From: Gracilaria gracilis
Lineage: Eukaryota; Rhodophyta; Florideophyceae; Gracilariales; Gracilariaceae
DNA length: 64,000 nucleotides
Direction: 5' to 3'
Assembly (NCBI GenBank): GCA_030374805.1
Contig: JARGSG010000047.1
Coordinates: 124,001 to 188,000 of the forward strand
Shown here: piece after piece, positions 47,064 to 55,899 of the stretch
Layout of the letters: every line of letters begins with the position of its first letter
Numbering within the stretch: the first letter of the stretch is position 1
Program-made: the position numbers and the translations under genes
Notes under the pieces: generated by a model
Databases searched by the model: none
Seen by the model: only the letters and a program-made list of their open reading frames with translations
What the model was told of the DNA's origin: nothing

Positions 47064-47373
47064 TGTACACGGTGCTTGAGGCTCAGCTGCCAATGGCGGG
47101 CCTCTTGGGGTCAGCCATCAGTACGCGCTCATGTACGTAGTCTCTTGAGCGCCCTATTATTTTGAGCTTTGGCGCACCTGCGCGCTAAAGGCGCACTTAA
47201 CACAAATATAATAAAACCACGGGACTCCGCAGCGCTTGCGCGAGTCCCGGGGGAGCCAGCACAAAGAGACAACACTCTTCTTTTTTCTTGTCCTTGCTTT
47301 TTTTCCTGTGGTTGGCTTGCTCGTGTCTTTTACTCGCCTTGTCTTCCTCTACGCGATAAAATTATCTACCCCA
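47064..47373 (+). repeat. LTR-4 3' LTR
   Basis: 310 bp, partner of 42313-42626. Many differences are C to T or G to A relative to the 5' copy. Confidence 0.85.
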
Positions 47374-47676
47374 TCGCGAGTTGTTTCTCAATCTCTAGGA
47401 GATAGTGCGTAGATATCGCAATAATTTTAAGGGAAAGTTTGTTCTTTGAATTTGTCGATGAGTTTTTGGCATTGTTCTATTAATCAGCAAGAGGCAATAA
47501 ATTGATGTTTTCTACATTCTAAAGCCACATTAATTGTATTGTTTTCTTTTAATGTAGGCCACATTACTTCTTATATCATGGATTTAATGTGGGTACTTAT
47601 AATAATGTAGGCCACGCTAATATGTGTGCACAGTACTCTTTAATGTGGCCTACATTAGTTGCGGTCACTGGGTGTA

Positions 47677-47909
47677 GAAATCTGGTTTGAAAAAAAACAG
47701 GGCAGCCGTCAGTAACTATACGCACGAAGTAAAATAGTAAGTATGTACCAACGGTACACAGTGCACACACGTTGCACGTGAGCACTGCTGTACTGAGGAG
47801 CACACACACGCGCACACGCGGCGAGCCGTTGCGCACTGCCGTCCGTTGAGCGGCGCTCACACAGTTGTTGGACAAGGGCGCCTGTTGCTGTTGATAAGGG
47901 GGGCGCGTG
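47677..47909. other. 5' region of MGDG synthase gene
   Basis: Host flank right of the pogo-like element, with CACACACGCGCACACGCG runs near 47800-47820. Probably the promoter of the gene at 48003. No TATA box seen. Confidence 0.35.
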
Positions 47910-47959
47910 GAGCGTTGCGAGGGAGCGTTGCGAGGGAGCGTTGCGAGGGAGCGTTGCGA
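47910..47959 (+). repeat. 13-bp tandem repeat
   Basis: GAGCGTTGCGAGG repeated about 3.8 times directly 5' of the MGDG synthase start. The unit is not a multiple of three, so it is unlikely to be coding. Confidence 0.85.
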
Positions 47960-48002
47960 CTTGCGAGCGTGTGCGCGCCTCTTCCGCGCCGCCGCCACCA
48001 CG

Positions 48003-49565
48003 ATGGAAAGCAGCAGCACCGCCGACGGCACGATGGACAGCGCCGCGCCGTCAACGGCAGCGGCGGCGCCAGCGCTGGCGCACGCGCAGCAGCTGCTGAG
48101 CGAGTCGCGCAAACTGCGCGTGCTGCTGCTGTCGTCCGACACGGGCGGCGGGCACCGCGCGTCGGCGGCGGCGCTGCAGGCGGCGCTGCAGCGGCTGTAC
48201 GGCGCGCGCGTGCAGGTGGCGGTGGTGGACTTTTGGGTGCAGTTGGCGCGCGGGCCGTTCCGCCACTTTCCGGCGCAGTACGCGTTCCTGGCGCGCCACC
48301 CGCGCCTGTGGAAGCTCACGTACGAGCTCACGCGTTTGGCGCCGCTGCGCGCGCTCACCGAGGCGTACTTCAACGCGCTGGCGCACCGCAACGTGCGCGC
48401 CGCCTTTGAGCGCTTCCAGCCGGACCTGGTGCTCTCCGTGCACCCGCTGGTCAACACGCTGGCGCTGCACGTGCTGGACGCGCTGGCCGCCGACACGCAC
48501 GTGCCGCGCCCGCCGTACGTCACCGTCGTCACCGACCTGGGCGGCGCGCACCCGACCTGGTTCAACCGCCGCGCCGACATGACGTTTGTGCCCATCGCCG
48601 CCGTGGCGCACCTGGCGCAGCGCGCCGGCCTGCCCGACCACAAGCTGCACACCGTCGGCCTGCCCGTGCGCGAGCAGTTTTGGAGCGCCCATCGCGAGCC
48701 AAAGCCGCAGCTGCGCCAGCGCCTGCGCATGCTGCCGCACGCGCGTGCCGTGCTGCTGGTGGGCGGCGGCGACGGCGTGGGCGGCCTGCACGCCGTGGCC
48801 ACCACGCTGGCGCGCGAGCTGCCGCGCGCCATGCGCACCTCCGAGCACACCTCCGAGCAACAAGTGCAGCTGGTGGTGGTGTGCGGTAACAACAGCGCGC
48901 TGCGCGACAAGCTGCAGTCGCGCCGCTTCGCGTGCCACGTCACCTGCCTGGGCTACGTCTCCAACATGAGCGAGTGGATGGCGGCGTGCGACCTCATCTG
49001 CACCAAGGCCGGCCCGGGCACCATTGCCGAGGCGCTCATCCGCGCGCTGCCCATCATCGTCACCTCCTTTCTGCCGGGGCAGGAGGAGGCCAACGTGCGC
49101 TACGTCACGCAGCAGCGCGTGGGCGTGTACGCGCGCCGCCCGCAGCGCATCGCCGCCATTGCGGCCGAGTGGCTGTCGCAGCCGCAGCTGCTGGCCGACA
49201 TGTCGCGCCGCGCGCTGCAGTGCGCCACGCCGCACGCCACGCTGCGCCTCGCCGAACATATTGTGCGCGTGGCGCGCGACCGCACCGCCGCCAACGTGCT
49301 GGAGATGCAGCGCCGCCGACAGCTGCGCCAGCTGCGCAAGTACACCTACCTGCCGCACGTGCCCGTGCTCCGCGAGGACAGCGCAGAGTGGCATGTGTGG
49401 GTGCGCGTCAAGTTGTTGCTACGCGTGGTGACTGGCGCGCTCATTGTGCGCCGCGCAGCCACCGTTGCCGCCGCCGTGCACGACAGCGACAACCACCACC
49501 ACCAGCACGGCACGCGCGCGCAGATCGCCGACGGCGGCGAGGGGGATGCCGAGGCGGAGCTGTGA
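48003..49565 (+). CDS. MGD1: monogalactosyldiacylglycerol synthase
   Basis: Transfers galactose from UDP-galactose to diacylglycerol, making the main plastid membrane lipid. GT28 family. 520 residues, one exon. The N-terminal acceptor domain has SSDTGGGHRASA near residue 42, then FWVQLARGPFRHFP, HPRLWKLTYELTR and FQPDLVLSVHPLVN, as in plant MGD proteins. The C-terminal nucleotide-sugar domain has VVVCGNN and KAGPGTIAEALIRALPII near 335, then PGQEEANVRYV. I chose the ATG at 48003. The frame is open upstream, but only through a 13-bp tandem repeat. The leader (Ser/Ala/Thr-rich, no Phe) is not a typical red algal transit peptide, so envelope targeting is unproven. It ends 54 bp from the convergent lyase gene. 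Third-position GC is very high. Confidence 0.93.
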   Translation: MESSSTADGTMDSAAPSTAAAAPALAHAQQLLSESRKLRVLLLSSDTGGGHRASAAALQAALQRLYGARVQVAVVDFWVQLARGPFRHFPAQYAFLARHPRLWKLTYELTRLAPLRALTEAYFNALAHRNVRAAFERFQPDLVLSVHPLVNTLALHVLDALAADTHVPRPPYVTVVTDLGGAHPTWFNRRADMTFVPIAAVAHLAQRAGLPDHKLHTVGLPVREQFWSAHREPKPQLRQRLRMLPHARAVLLVGGGDGVGGLHAVATTLARELPRAMRTSEHTSEQQVQLVVVCGNNSALRDKLQSRRFACHVTCLGYVSNMSEWMAACDLICTKAGPGTIAEALIRALPIIVTSFLPGQEEANVRYVTQQRVGVYARRPQRIAAIAAEWLSQPQLLADMSRRALQCATPHATLRLAEHIVRVARDRTAANVLEMQRRRQLRQLRKYTYLPHVPVLREDSAEWHVWVRVKLLLRVVTGALIVRRAATVAAAVHDSDNHHHQHGTRAQIADGGEGDAEAEL

Positions 49566-49619
49566 CAACAGGGATTACTAATAACAGAACAAATAGAGAG
49601 CTAGCTAGAGAGAGACACA

Positions 49620-50459
49620 CTAAAGCTGCGAGCGTTGGCTCATGCGCTGCAACGCCAGCGTGGCGCGCGCCGCCACGGTGGCATCGAACGGCACGGGCGC
49701 AAGCGCGGCGTCGGGCGCGGCGTCGGGCGCGGCGGGGAGCACGTTGGCGTGGCCGCGAGCGGCGGCGGCCAGCACGAGCAGCGCCTGGCGCTCGAGCGCG
49801 GCGTGCAGCAGACGACGGCGCGCAAAGCGCTCCAGCGCGACGATGGCGGCGTAGCGCACGCCCCAGTCGGGCTCGGCGTCGGCCAGGCGCAGCAGGCAGC
49901 GGTACGCGGCGGCGGCGTGCGGCGGCGTGGCGTAGCGCAGCGCGCCCAGCGCGGCGCACGCGGCGCGACGCACGTTGGGGATGGGCCCCGCCGCGGCGCA
50001 CGCCTCGCACACGCGCCGCACGCTCGGGTCGCCAATGGCGCCCAGCGCGCGCAGCGCGTACGCGTTCACCGAGTAGTTGAACGCGCCCACGCCCGCCAGC
50101 AGCGGCGGCAGCGCGGCGCCGCGCGCGCGTACCAGCGCGTCGATGGCGATGCGCGCCGCCGCCGGGTTGTTGAAGCCCAGCACGTCCACCAGCACCGGCA
50201 GCGTCTGCGGGTGCTCGCGGCTCGCGCGCGCAATGTGCTCCGCCGCGCTGATGAGCGCCGCGGGCGAGTCGGCGCCGTGCTGCATGGACGCGATGCGCGC
50301 CGCCAGCGCCGCTGGCAGCGTGTGCAGGTCGATTTGGTAGTCGATGCCGCCGTTCACGCCGCTCATGCGCGGCCGCGCGCGGCACACGCGCGCATGGCCG
50401 GCAGGCACAGCTCGCGGCAGCGGCCGCACGCACACGAACAATGAGGCGCGCGGCGCCAT
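49620..50459 (-). CDS. phycobilin lyase, CpcE/CpcF family (HEAT repeats)
   Basis: 279 residues made of HEAT-like helical repeats. LVDVLGFNNPAAARIAIDAL, GAFNYSVNAYALRALGAIGD, RRAACAALGALRY and PDWGVRYAAIVALERFA match the CpcF side of the CpcE/CpcF/PecE/PecF lyases, which attach bilins to phycobiliprotein cysteines. It probably works with a CpcE-type partner, not seen here. The first 32 residues (MAPRASLFVCVRPL..., Arg-rich, one early Phe) look like a plastid transit peptide, so I start at 50459 rather than at MSGVNGG. Which phycobiliprotein it serves, and whether it adds, removes or isomerises the bilin, cannot be told. Convergent with MGDG synthase, divergent from the small gene at 50678. Confidence 0.85.
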   Translation of the reverse strand: MAPRASLFVCVRPLPRAVPAGHARVCRARPRMSGVNGGIDYQIDLHTLPAALAARIASMQHGADSPAALISAAEHIARASREHPQTLPVLVDVLGFNNPAAARIAIDALVRARGAALPPLLAGVGAFNYSVNAYALRALGAIGDPSVRRVCEACAAAGPIPNVRRAACAALGALRYATPPHAAAAYRCLLRLADAEPDWGVRYAAIVALERFARRRLLHAALERQALLVLAAAARGHANVLPAAPDAAPDAALAPVPFDATVAARATLALQRMSQRSQL

Positions 50460-50677
50460 GGCTGTGGCGGTCGGCGGAGATGGTGGCGCCGTGCGGCAGC
50501 CAGCTGCTGATCATCATCGAGGGGGAGGTTCAACATTGTTGAACACTCTGGTGGTCACATTTCAGACACGTCTGATTCTGTCAACAGTACAAAAGCGCAA
50601 TACGCTCCACCTCCACCACCACTACTATCTTACACCACCCCCACACCCCACCCCCACCCCCACCACCGTCCGCCGCC

Positions 50678-50911
50678 ATGAACTACAAGCTCACGGCCAC
50701 CATCCAGTGGGCGCTGGTGTTCACGGCCGGCGTCGCCGCGCTGCATCTCGGCAAGTCGTACAGCCGCGCGCGCGCCGCGCAGATGGCGCCGCAGTACGCC
50801 AACGCCACCACGCGCGACGACATCTCCGCCGCCATCACCGCCCACAACCACAACCACAGCAGCGCCAGCAGCAGCGCCAGCAGCGCCGCCGTCAGCCGCC
50901 GCGACCAATGA
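50678..50911 (+). CDS. small single-pass membrane protein, unknown
   Basis: 77 residues: MNYKLTATIQWALVFTAGVA gives a likely membrane segment (about 9-26), then a short Arg-rich part and a His/Asn/Ser-rich tail. The CCGCC run just before the ATG suits a start context. Its 3' end overlaps the convergent HPPK-DHPS coding end by 20 bp. No family recognised. It could be a small organelle inner-membrane protein. The reverse of this stretch is open too, so a chance frame cannot be excluded. Confidence 0.45.
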   Translation: MNYKLTATIQWALVFTAGVAALHLGKSYSRARAAQMAPQYANATTRDDISAAITAHNHNHSSASSSASSAAVSRRDQ

Positions 50912-52461
50912 CGTCCGCCGCGCGCACCGCGCTCGCCACCGCCGCCTCGTGCACGCGCACCGCGTCCACGCCGCCGCGCCCCACCGCCGCGCCCACCGCG
51001 CCCGCCGTCGCCCAGTCGCGCGCCGCCGTCGTCGTCGCTGCCGCCGTCGCCGCCGCACCGCCGCCGCCGCCGTCCGCCGCCGCGCACAGCCACGCCTTGC
51101 GGCTGGCGCCCAGCAGCGTGGGATAGCCGCCCACAAGCGCCTGGAAGCGCCGCGTCTGGCGCATCAGCTGCACGCTGTGCGGCGCCGCCTTGGCAAAGCC
51201 GATGCCGCAGTCGGCGATCACGCTCCAGCGCCGCACGCCGCTCCGCAGCGCGCCGTCGATGCGGCGCGACAGCTCGCGCGCCACCTCCGCCGTCACGTCG
51301 TCGCCGTACTGCTGCAGCGAGCGCATGGTGGCCGGCGTGCCGCGCGTGTGCATCTGCACGCACGCCGCGCGCCGCCGCGCCAGCGTGCTGTGCAGCGTGC
51401 CGTCTAGCGTGCCGCCGGATATGTCGTTGATCAGCTGCGCGCCCGCGTCCAGCGCGTGCTCGCCCACGTCGGATACGAATGTGTCGCACGAGATGAGCAT
51501 GTCGGGGAAGCGCTCGTGGATGGCGCCGATGATGGGTGCGATGCGCCGCATTTCTTCGCTGCCGCCTACCAGCTGTGCGCCGGGTCTGGTGCTCTGTCCG
51601 CCCACCTGCGGTGTGTGTGTGTGCCGGTGCGTTGGTTAGTTAGAGACTGCGTTGCTGTGTTCAATCGTGTTATACTTGTTTCATCTTGTCACTTACGTCC
51701 ACAATGTCAAACCCTTGTTCGCAAAACTTTTGCACCTGCCGCAGCGCGCTGTCGATGCTGTTGTGCTGTCCGCCGTCGCTAAAGCTGTCGGGAGTGGCGT
51801 TGATGACGCCCATCAACAGCGTTCGCTCGCCCCACCGCAGCAGCCTTCCGCTGTGCGTGGGCGTCACTTTTGTCAGCTCGCTCTTGCCGCCCGCCAGCAG
51901 CTGCTGCAGCAGCTGCTTCGCCGTCTTCGTCTCGTGCTCCAGCGGGATGCGCGTGTGTTCGCAAATGTCGCACAGCGGCTGAAGAACAAACTCGCGTTCG
52001 TGCACTCGCGGATGGGGGATCGTCAGTGTGTCTCCGTCGCGAACGCGTCGCTCATCGCCATAACAGATGATGTCCAGGTCGATTGCACGCGGCCCGTAGC
52101 GCACGCCGCCTGCGCTGCGACCCAGGTTGCGCTCGATGTCCTTCAGCTTGTGCAGCAGTTGTCGCGGCGGTAGACGCGTGCTCAGCTGCACGGCGCCGTT
52201 GAGGAAAGCTGCTTGCTCCGTCACATACATTCTGCAATCAGTTAATCAAAAGCTGTTGCGATAGCAAGTCGCGTGCAAAGCGTCGTACTGGCGCACTTAC
52301 GGACTGCTCTCGTAGAGAAAGGACGTTTGCTGCACTTTGCAACTGTCGCTTTCCATTGCTCGTAGCGCGGCGTCGATCGTGTTGGCTCTGTTGCCGACGT
52401 TGGAACCCACGGCTATCATCACCGTCTCCGCCGCGCTGGCGGTGAACATTGTTCGCAACAT
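50892..52461 (-). CDS. bifunctional HPPK-dihydropteroate synthase (folate synthesis)
   Basis: Three exons on the minus strand (52461-52301, 52231-51697, 51605-50892) give 469 residues, and all joins keep frame. The HPPK half has VMIAVGSNVGNRANTIDAAL, SFLYESSP/MYVTEQAAFLNG across intron 1, and GPRAIDLDIICYGD. It adds pyrophosphate to hydroxymethyl-dihydropterin. The DHPS half has LLMGVINATPDSFSDGG, DIVD/VGGQSTRPGA across intron 2, LISCDTF, LINDISGG, IADCGIGFAK and GASRKAWL. It joins p-aminobenzoate to the pterin. The plant enzyme of this design is mitochondrial. Here the leader MLRTMFTASAAE is only 12 residues, so its location is open. A Gly/Ala/Thr-rich insert follows GASRKAW. The gene is divergent from fibrillin across about 240 bp. 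Confidence 0.92.
51606..51696 (-). other. intron 2 of HPPK-DHPS
   Basis: 91 nt, GTAAGT donor and CCGCAG acceptor. It splits the conserved D(I/V)GGQSTRPGA motif. Confidence 0.85.
52232..52300 (-). other. intron 1 of HPPK-DHPS
   Basis: 69 nt, GTAAGT donor, TTAACTGAT branch-like site and TTGCAG acceptor. It joins YESSP to MYVTEQ. Confidence 0.85.
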
Positions 52462-52700
52462 TGCTCAGTCAATGCTGCCGACCTCGCCATGCATCTGCCA
52501 AGTTGGCAGTGCCAACCATTTTTGCGAGCATCGCGCGTGCTTGCAAGCGGCCTGCCACGCGTGTCGCGTGGCTTGCGCTTCTCAAGTTCACAATCTGAAC
52601 ATGGCGCGAGCTTCCCCACCACATCTCCCCCTCCACGATTCACGGGTTGCAGCGAGCCGCTCGCTGCAACCCCTCACCTGCACCACCATCGTCACCAAAA
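52462..52700. promoter_or_regulatory. divergent promoter, HPPK-DHPS and fibrillin
   Basis: 239 bp between two divergent start codons, so it must hold both promoters. Contains CACGCGTGTCGCGTGG-type repeats near 52556-52572. No TATA box identified. Confidence 0.5.
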
Positions 52701-53534
52701 ATGGCCTTCATCTCGAGCATCCCCGTCTCGCATTCCTTTCGCGTCACGCCACCGTCTGTCTGCAAGCCGCCTTCAAAGCGCCTTAGAACCGCACCCAAAG
52801 CCACCTATCCATCAGACTCGCAACCGCCAGCAAACAACGACGGCGAGCCCTTCTCCTCCGAAACTCCCTTCACCAGCAACGGCACTCAATCGCCCGCCAT
52901 TGACACCTCCTTCAAAGAAGTCTCTCTACACGACCTCAAGCTCCAGTTCTACTCGCGCGCCTGCAGCGTCAACCGCGGTCTTGCCGCCTCCCCGTCGAGC
53001 AAGGAGCTCTTGTTCTCGCTTGTTGAGCAGATTGAGCGCGAAAACCCCACCACTGACCCGACCAGCAGTGAGCTCTTGACGGGTGATTGGCGACTGCTCT
53101 ACACAAACGCCCTGGACGTGCTTTCGTTGGGGCTCTTGTCGCCGCTCGTGCTGGTTGCTGAGGTGTTTCAAAACGTCCGACGCACCGACGATGGCACCTT
53201 TTCGGTAGTCAACGTCGTCAACTTCGAGCCCAGTCTGGCGCCCGTTTCCAATTCGTTCTTTGGACGTACCCTCACGTCGTTGTTCGTCAGTGCTGTTGGT
53301 ACCATATCTAGCGATACTCGCATCGATATTCAGTTTAAGGGCGTTCAAGTCAAGCCTGTTTCTGTGTGTGGGTTTGAATTGCCATCTCAGTTGTCTACCC
53401 CACAGCTTCGAGTGGGATCTCCCACAGGATATATTGAAACAACTTTCTTGGATGATGACATTCGAATTGCTCGAGCGCCTCCAACCATGTCTCAAACCCC
53501 TAACATATTTGTACTGCAAAGAGTTGACAGTTGA
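52701..53534 (+). CDS. plastid fibrillin (PAP family)
   Basis: 277 residues, one exon. I start at MAFISSIPVSHSFRVTPPSV, since Phe close behind Met is the red and glaucophyte plastid-import mark. The frame is open upstream. After a Ser/Pro/Thr-rich transit region of about 60 residues comes the PAP/fibrillin domain: a helical start (KEVSLHDLKLQFYSRACSVN), LTGDWRLLYTNALDVLSLG, then FSVVNVVNFEP, a region of beta strands, and the C-terminal TTFLDDDIRIARAP...IFVLQR with the Asp before RI/VRG-like residues. It acts as a lipocalin-like lipid-associated protein of plastoglobules or thylakoids. Which fibrillin subgroup is unclear. Confidence 0.88.
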   Translation: MAFISSIPVSHSFRVTPPSVCKPPSKRLRTAPKATYPSDSQPPANNDGEPFSSETPFTSNGTQSPAIDTSFKEVSLHDLKLQFYSRACSVNRGLAASPSSKELLFSLVEQIERENPTTDPTSSELLTGDWRLLYTNALDVLSLGLLSPLVLVAEVFQNVRRTDDGTFSVVNVVNFEPSLAPVSNSFFGRTLTSLFVSAVGTISSDTRIDIQFKGVQVKPVSVCGFELPSQLSTPQLRVGSPTGYIETTFLDDDIRIARAPPTMSQTPNIFVLQRVDS

Positions 53535-53980
53535 ACAGTCCTGTAACATGTACTAAAAAGGCACCACCTCTATCGTTTTCCGACGCCAAACAGCTCACAA
53601 CCGCCACGTTCGCCAAAATCCGCTTAAGCGTGCAAATACAGAGTACCCTTGACCAAAACACAAAAGTCGCTCGTCCGAGCAGCCAGCTTGTACCAGCTGG
53701 CAGCGGCCAACTCACACCCGATACCGCCATTCATTGCTTTCTGGTGTAGACGTCGGGACTACTGTCCGCTCTGTCTCGATGCAGATCATGGTATCCTCTC
53801 ACACTCTCTCCCTTCTACATAGGCTCTGTGCATGATGGAGCTTGATTATACAATAGGCCTACCCATTAAGGTGCATTGTGGTCGTTGCTAACGTGCCAAC
53901 TATCATAAAGAACCAGATCTCGTGGGTGTCGAAAGGCTTTACTCATTCTATGTAGTATCAGTTGGAACTGTTAGTTCCTA
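53535..53980. other. 3' region of fibrillin, no gene seen
   Basis: No gene recognised. A short plus-strand frame at 53531-53749 has no motif. Confidence 0.3.
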
Positions 53981-54075
53981 CTTTGAACGATGGCGCTGGG
54001 TGGAACGTTCCCCAAGGTCGCGTCTACTTTGCACGATGGCGCTGGGTGGAACATTCCCCAAGGGGTCGCGTCATG
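53980..54075 (+). repeat. 46-bp tandem duplication
   Basis: ACTTTGMACGATGGCGCTGG-type unit occurs twice in a row with few differences. Confidence 0.75.
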
Positions 54076-55520
54076 ATGTGAAATGTGTTCAAGCTCACCA
54101 GCAACAAGTAACCCTTAACTTTTCTACTTGATCCATTTGCCATAGCTCGAACCTATTCTGGCAAAAGTCTTCGTAGGATAAACCTTTAGCTGTATTGGGC
54201 TCGTGGCCTACTGTAGATGTTCAAGACAACTGCGGCCGAGCCATTGGGCGAATCATATTTGTCTGGTGTCCAGGACACTTGAGTGAACACTAGAGCAAAG
54301 TTAACGTTTTGTCATCTCAGACGCTTCAAAAGCTCATCATACCGCAAGATGGTCGTGTCATAGCTTCCAGTCAGCCCACTAAATACGTATCTTTAGTCGA
54401 AAAGACAACGTTGGAAACCACACACCCAAAATCTTTCTGCTCTCTCTCCACTGCGAAACGCTTCGGCTGAAAGAAGCGTTCTCCAACAAGGAAGGCAATA
54501 TCTTGTATGCATCGTTTAAAACGCCCGGTTTGCGAAGTAAAGAGAAAACAAATGTCTCACTCTGCCGGATTTATCTCACTGCGTTGCAAGATACGCTACC
54601 TTTCGCTGTTCTCTCTCCTCTCTCATCTCTCTCCTACCTCCCACCCCGTATGTTCTCACAACTCAATTCTTCTATCGTTTCTGGTTGTGGCCAATCTCTA
54701 GTTGCCTTTTCCAACCATAGTCAACAGAGAATTACAAGGTCACAGACATCAAGACTGTTGCGTACGACCGCCCGACGGGACCCTAAAAGTTAACGAGGCC
54801 TTGTGTCATCTAATATCGGTTCAAGGTGCTTAACATGCACGTTTCAAAGAGAGGGAGAGTGTATAAAAAAAGAACCACATACATGCACAAATTCTTCCTC
54901 TCGTGCATACCCACGGCCTTGTGCACACAGCATGGGCAACGATCCTCCAGTAGATCGAACGTAATCGGGTACGAAGGTACAGAGCTTGGAACACCCAACA
55001 GTTTACTGGGCCAGCGCCACTTCGACCCTTCACGATAGCCGTTCATCAGTTACAGAGACTGGCGATTCTGCAGGCCACGACTTGTGTCTTCTTTGTCAGA
55101 GAATGTTAACATCTCACGAGTCATGTGACATTGCTAGCATCCTCCGCAGTGGTAAGGAAGAATGTCGCGAACAAGCGAGTCCAGAGTCTGGACTCCAGAC
55201 AGGGCATCTACTATAGATCGGAGTGAGCGCACAAGTTGACTTCCAGCGGGCACCGCGCCGCGCCGAACGGTCGCGCGACTTTTATTTCGTCTTGGCACGG
55301 TACCGGTGCGGCGCTGTGCGCCCAGTTCCTTTCGACTCTGCGCACAAATGGCATGTGTGGCGCTCTCGCCTTGCGCGCGGCCGACGCATGTGATGGGAGG
55401 AAGAACATTTTCCGGGTTATGAGCTCTTATTGTCGGGTACCAACGGTACATACAGTGGCTTGGAGTGAAAAGGCATGGAAAGCTGGCGCAGAGTGTGCAA
55501 GTGCGATGGCCAATCCTTCG
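54076..55520. other. intergenic region, no gene seen
   Basis: About 1.4 kb without a supported gene. Frames on both strands are short. One stretch near 54235-54285 reads like IIFVWCPGHL in one frame, reminiscent of a LINE RNase H, but nothing around it supports this. Confidence 0.35.
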
Positions 55521-55521
55521 A

Positions 55522-55594
55522 CGCTGGTGCTCAAATGTCATCCTTAACCGCTGGTGCTTCAAAGTCTCAACCGCTGGTGCTTCAAAGTCTCATG
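55522..55594 (+). repeat. 23-27-bp imperfect triplication
   Basis: CGCTGGTGCTTCAAAGTCTC occurs twice exactly and once in diverged form, head to tail. Confidence 0.8.
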
Positions 55595-55899
55595 TTGCTT
55601 TGCAAGCCTCACACAGGAGCCACCGTGTCGTTAAATACAGTATCTATACACACCAAACCATGTTGGCGAAAACCGCCGGATTGCTGCAGACAGGAACAGC
55701 CATTGTTTCACTCCCGCGGCGTTGGAGCGAACCATAAATCGCGTCCGCAGCATCAACTGGCCTCAACTGCCCTTATAATTCGACCTGGTTCGGAAACAGA
55801 TACTGCGCCACATTTCTCGAAGTTGAGCTGGTACACTCTTGGACACCTCAATCCCATACTGCGCAGCTATCTTCACACACCTAGCACAGTTCGGGTACC

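Larger units (their letters stand above)
42313..47373 (+). mobile_element. LTR retroelement with antisense gene (LTR-4)
   Basis: About 5.06 kb, LTRs 42313-42626 and 47064-47373 (TG...CA, about 80% identical, so old), inserted in pogo-like copy 2. The flanks look like a clean insertion without target duplication. Sense parts: gag-like protein (42.6-43.5 kb), zinc-knuckle region (about 43.73 kb), protease-like end (ILLGND, about 44.2 kb) and integrase (44.4-45.25 kb, with PRPARRHNKLGIVE near 44.9 kb). Integrase ahead of any polymerase suggests Copia-like order. No reverse transcriptase motif is seen. The last 1.3 kb before the 3' LTR carries a long antisense frame. Broken, about five or six breaks on the sense side. 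Confidence 0.78.
40452..47674 (+). mobile_element. pogo-like DNA transposon, copy 2 (split by an LTR element)
   Basis: Inverted repeats CACCCAGTGACCGCAACTAATGT at both ends, TA at 40450-40451 and 47675-47676. Without the 5.06-kb LTR insert it is about 2.16 kb. Subterminal palindromes of the form TAATGTRGCCYACATTA occur twice at the left end (40504, about 40555) and three times at the right (47550, about 47602, 47641), likely transposase binding sites. Confidence 0.88.

Noticed and set aside
48051-50080. Long frames overlapping MGDG synthase on both strands (up to about 450 codons)
   Set aside because: All are Arg/Ala/His-rich shadows made by the very high third-position GC. The sense frame has all GT28 motifs.
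54200-54310. LINE RNase H-like motif (VWCPGH)
   Set aside because: Isolated short match. No reverse transcriptase, endonuclease or 3' tail nearby, and the frame closes at once.
55134-55562. 142-codon minus-strand frame near the triplication
   Set aside because: No motif and odd Cys/Arg/His composition. It spans a repeat and the promoter region of the transporter.
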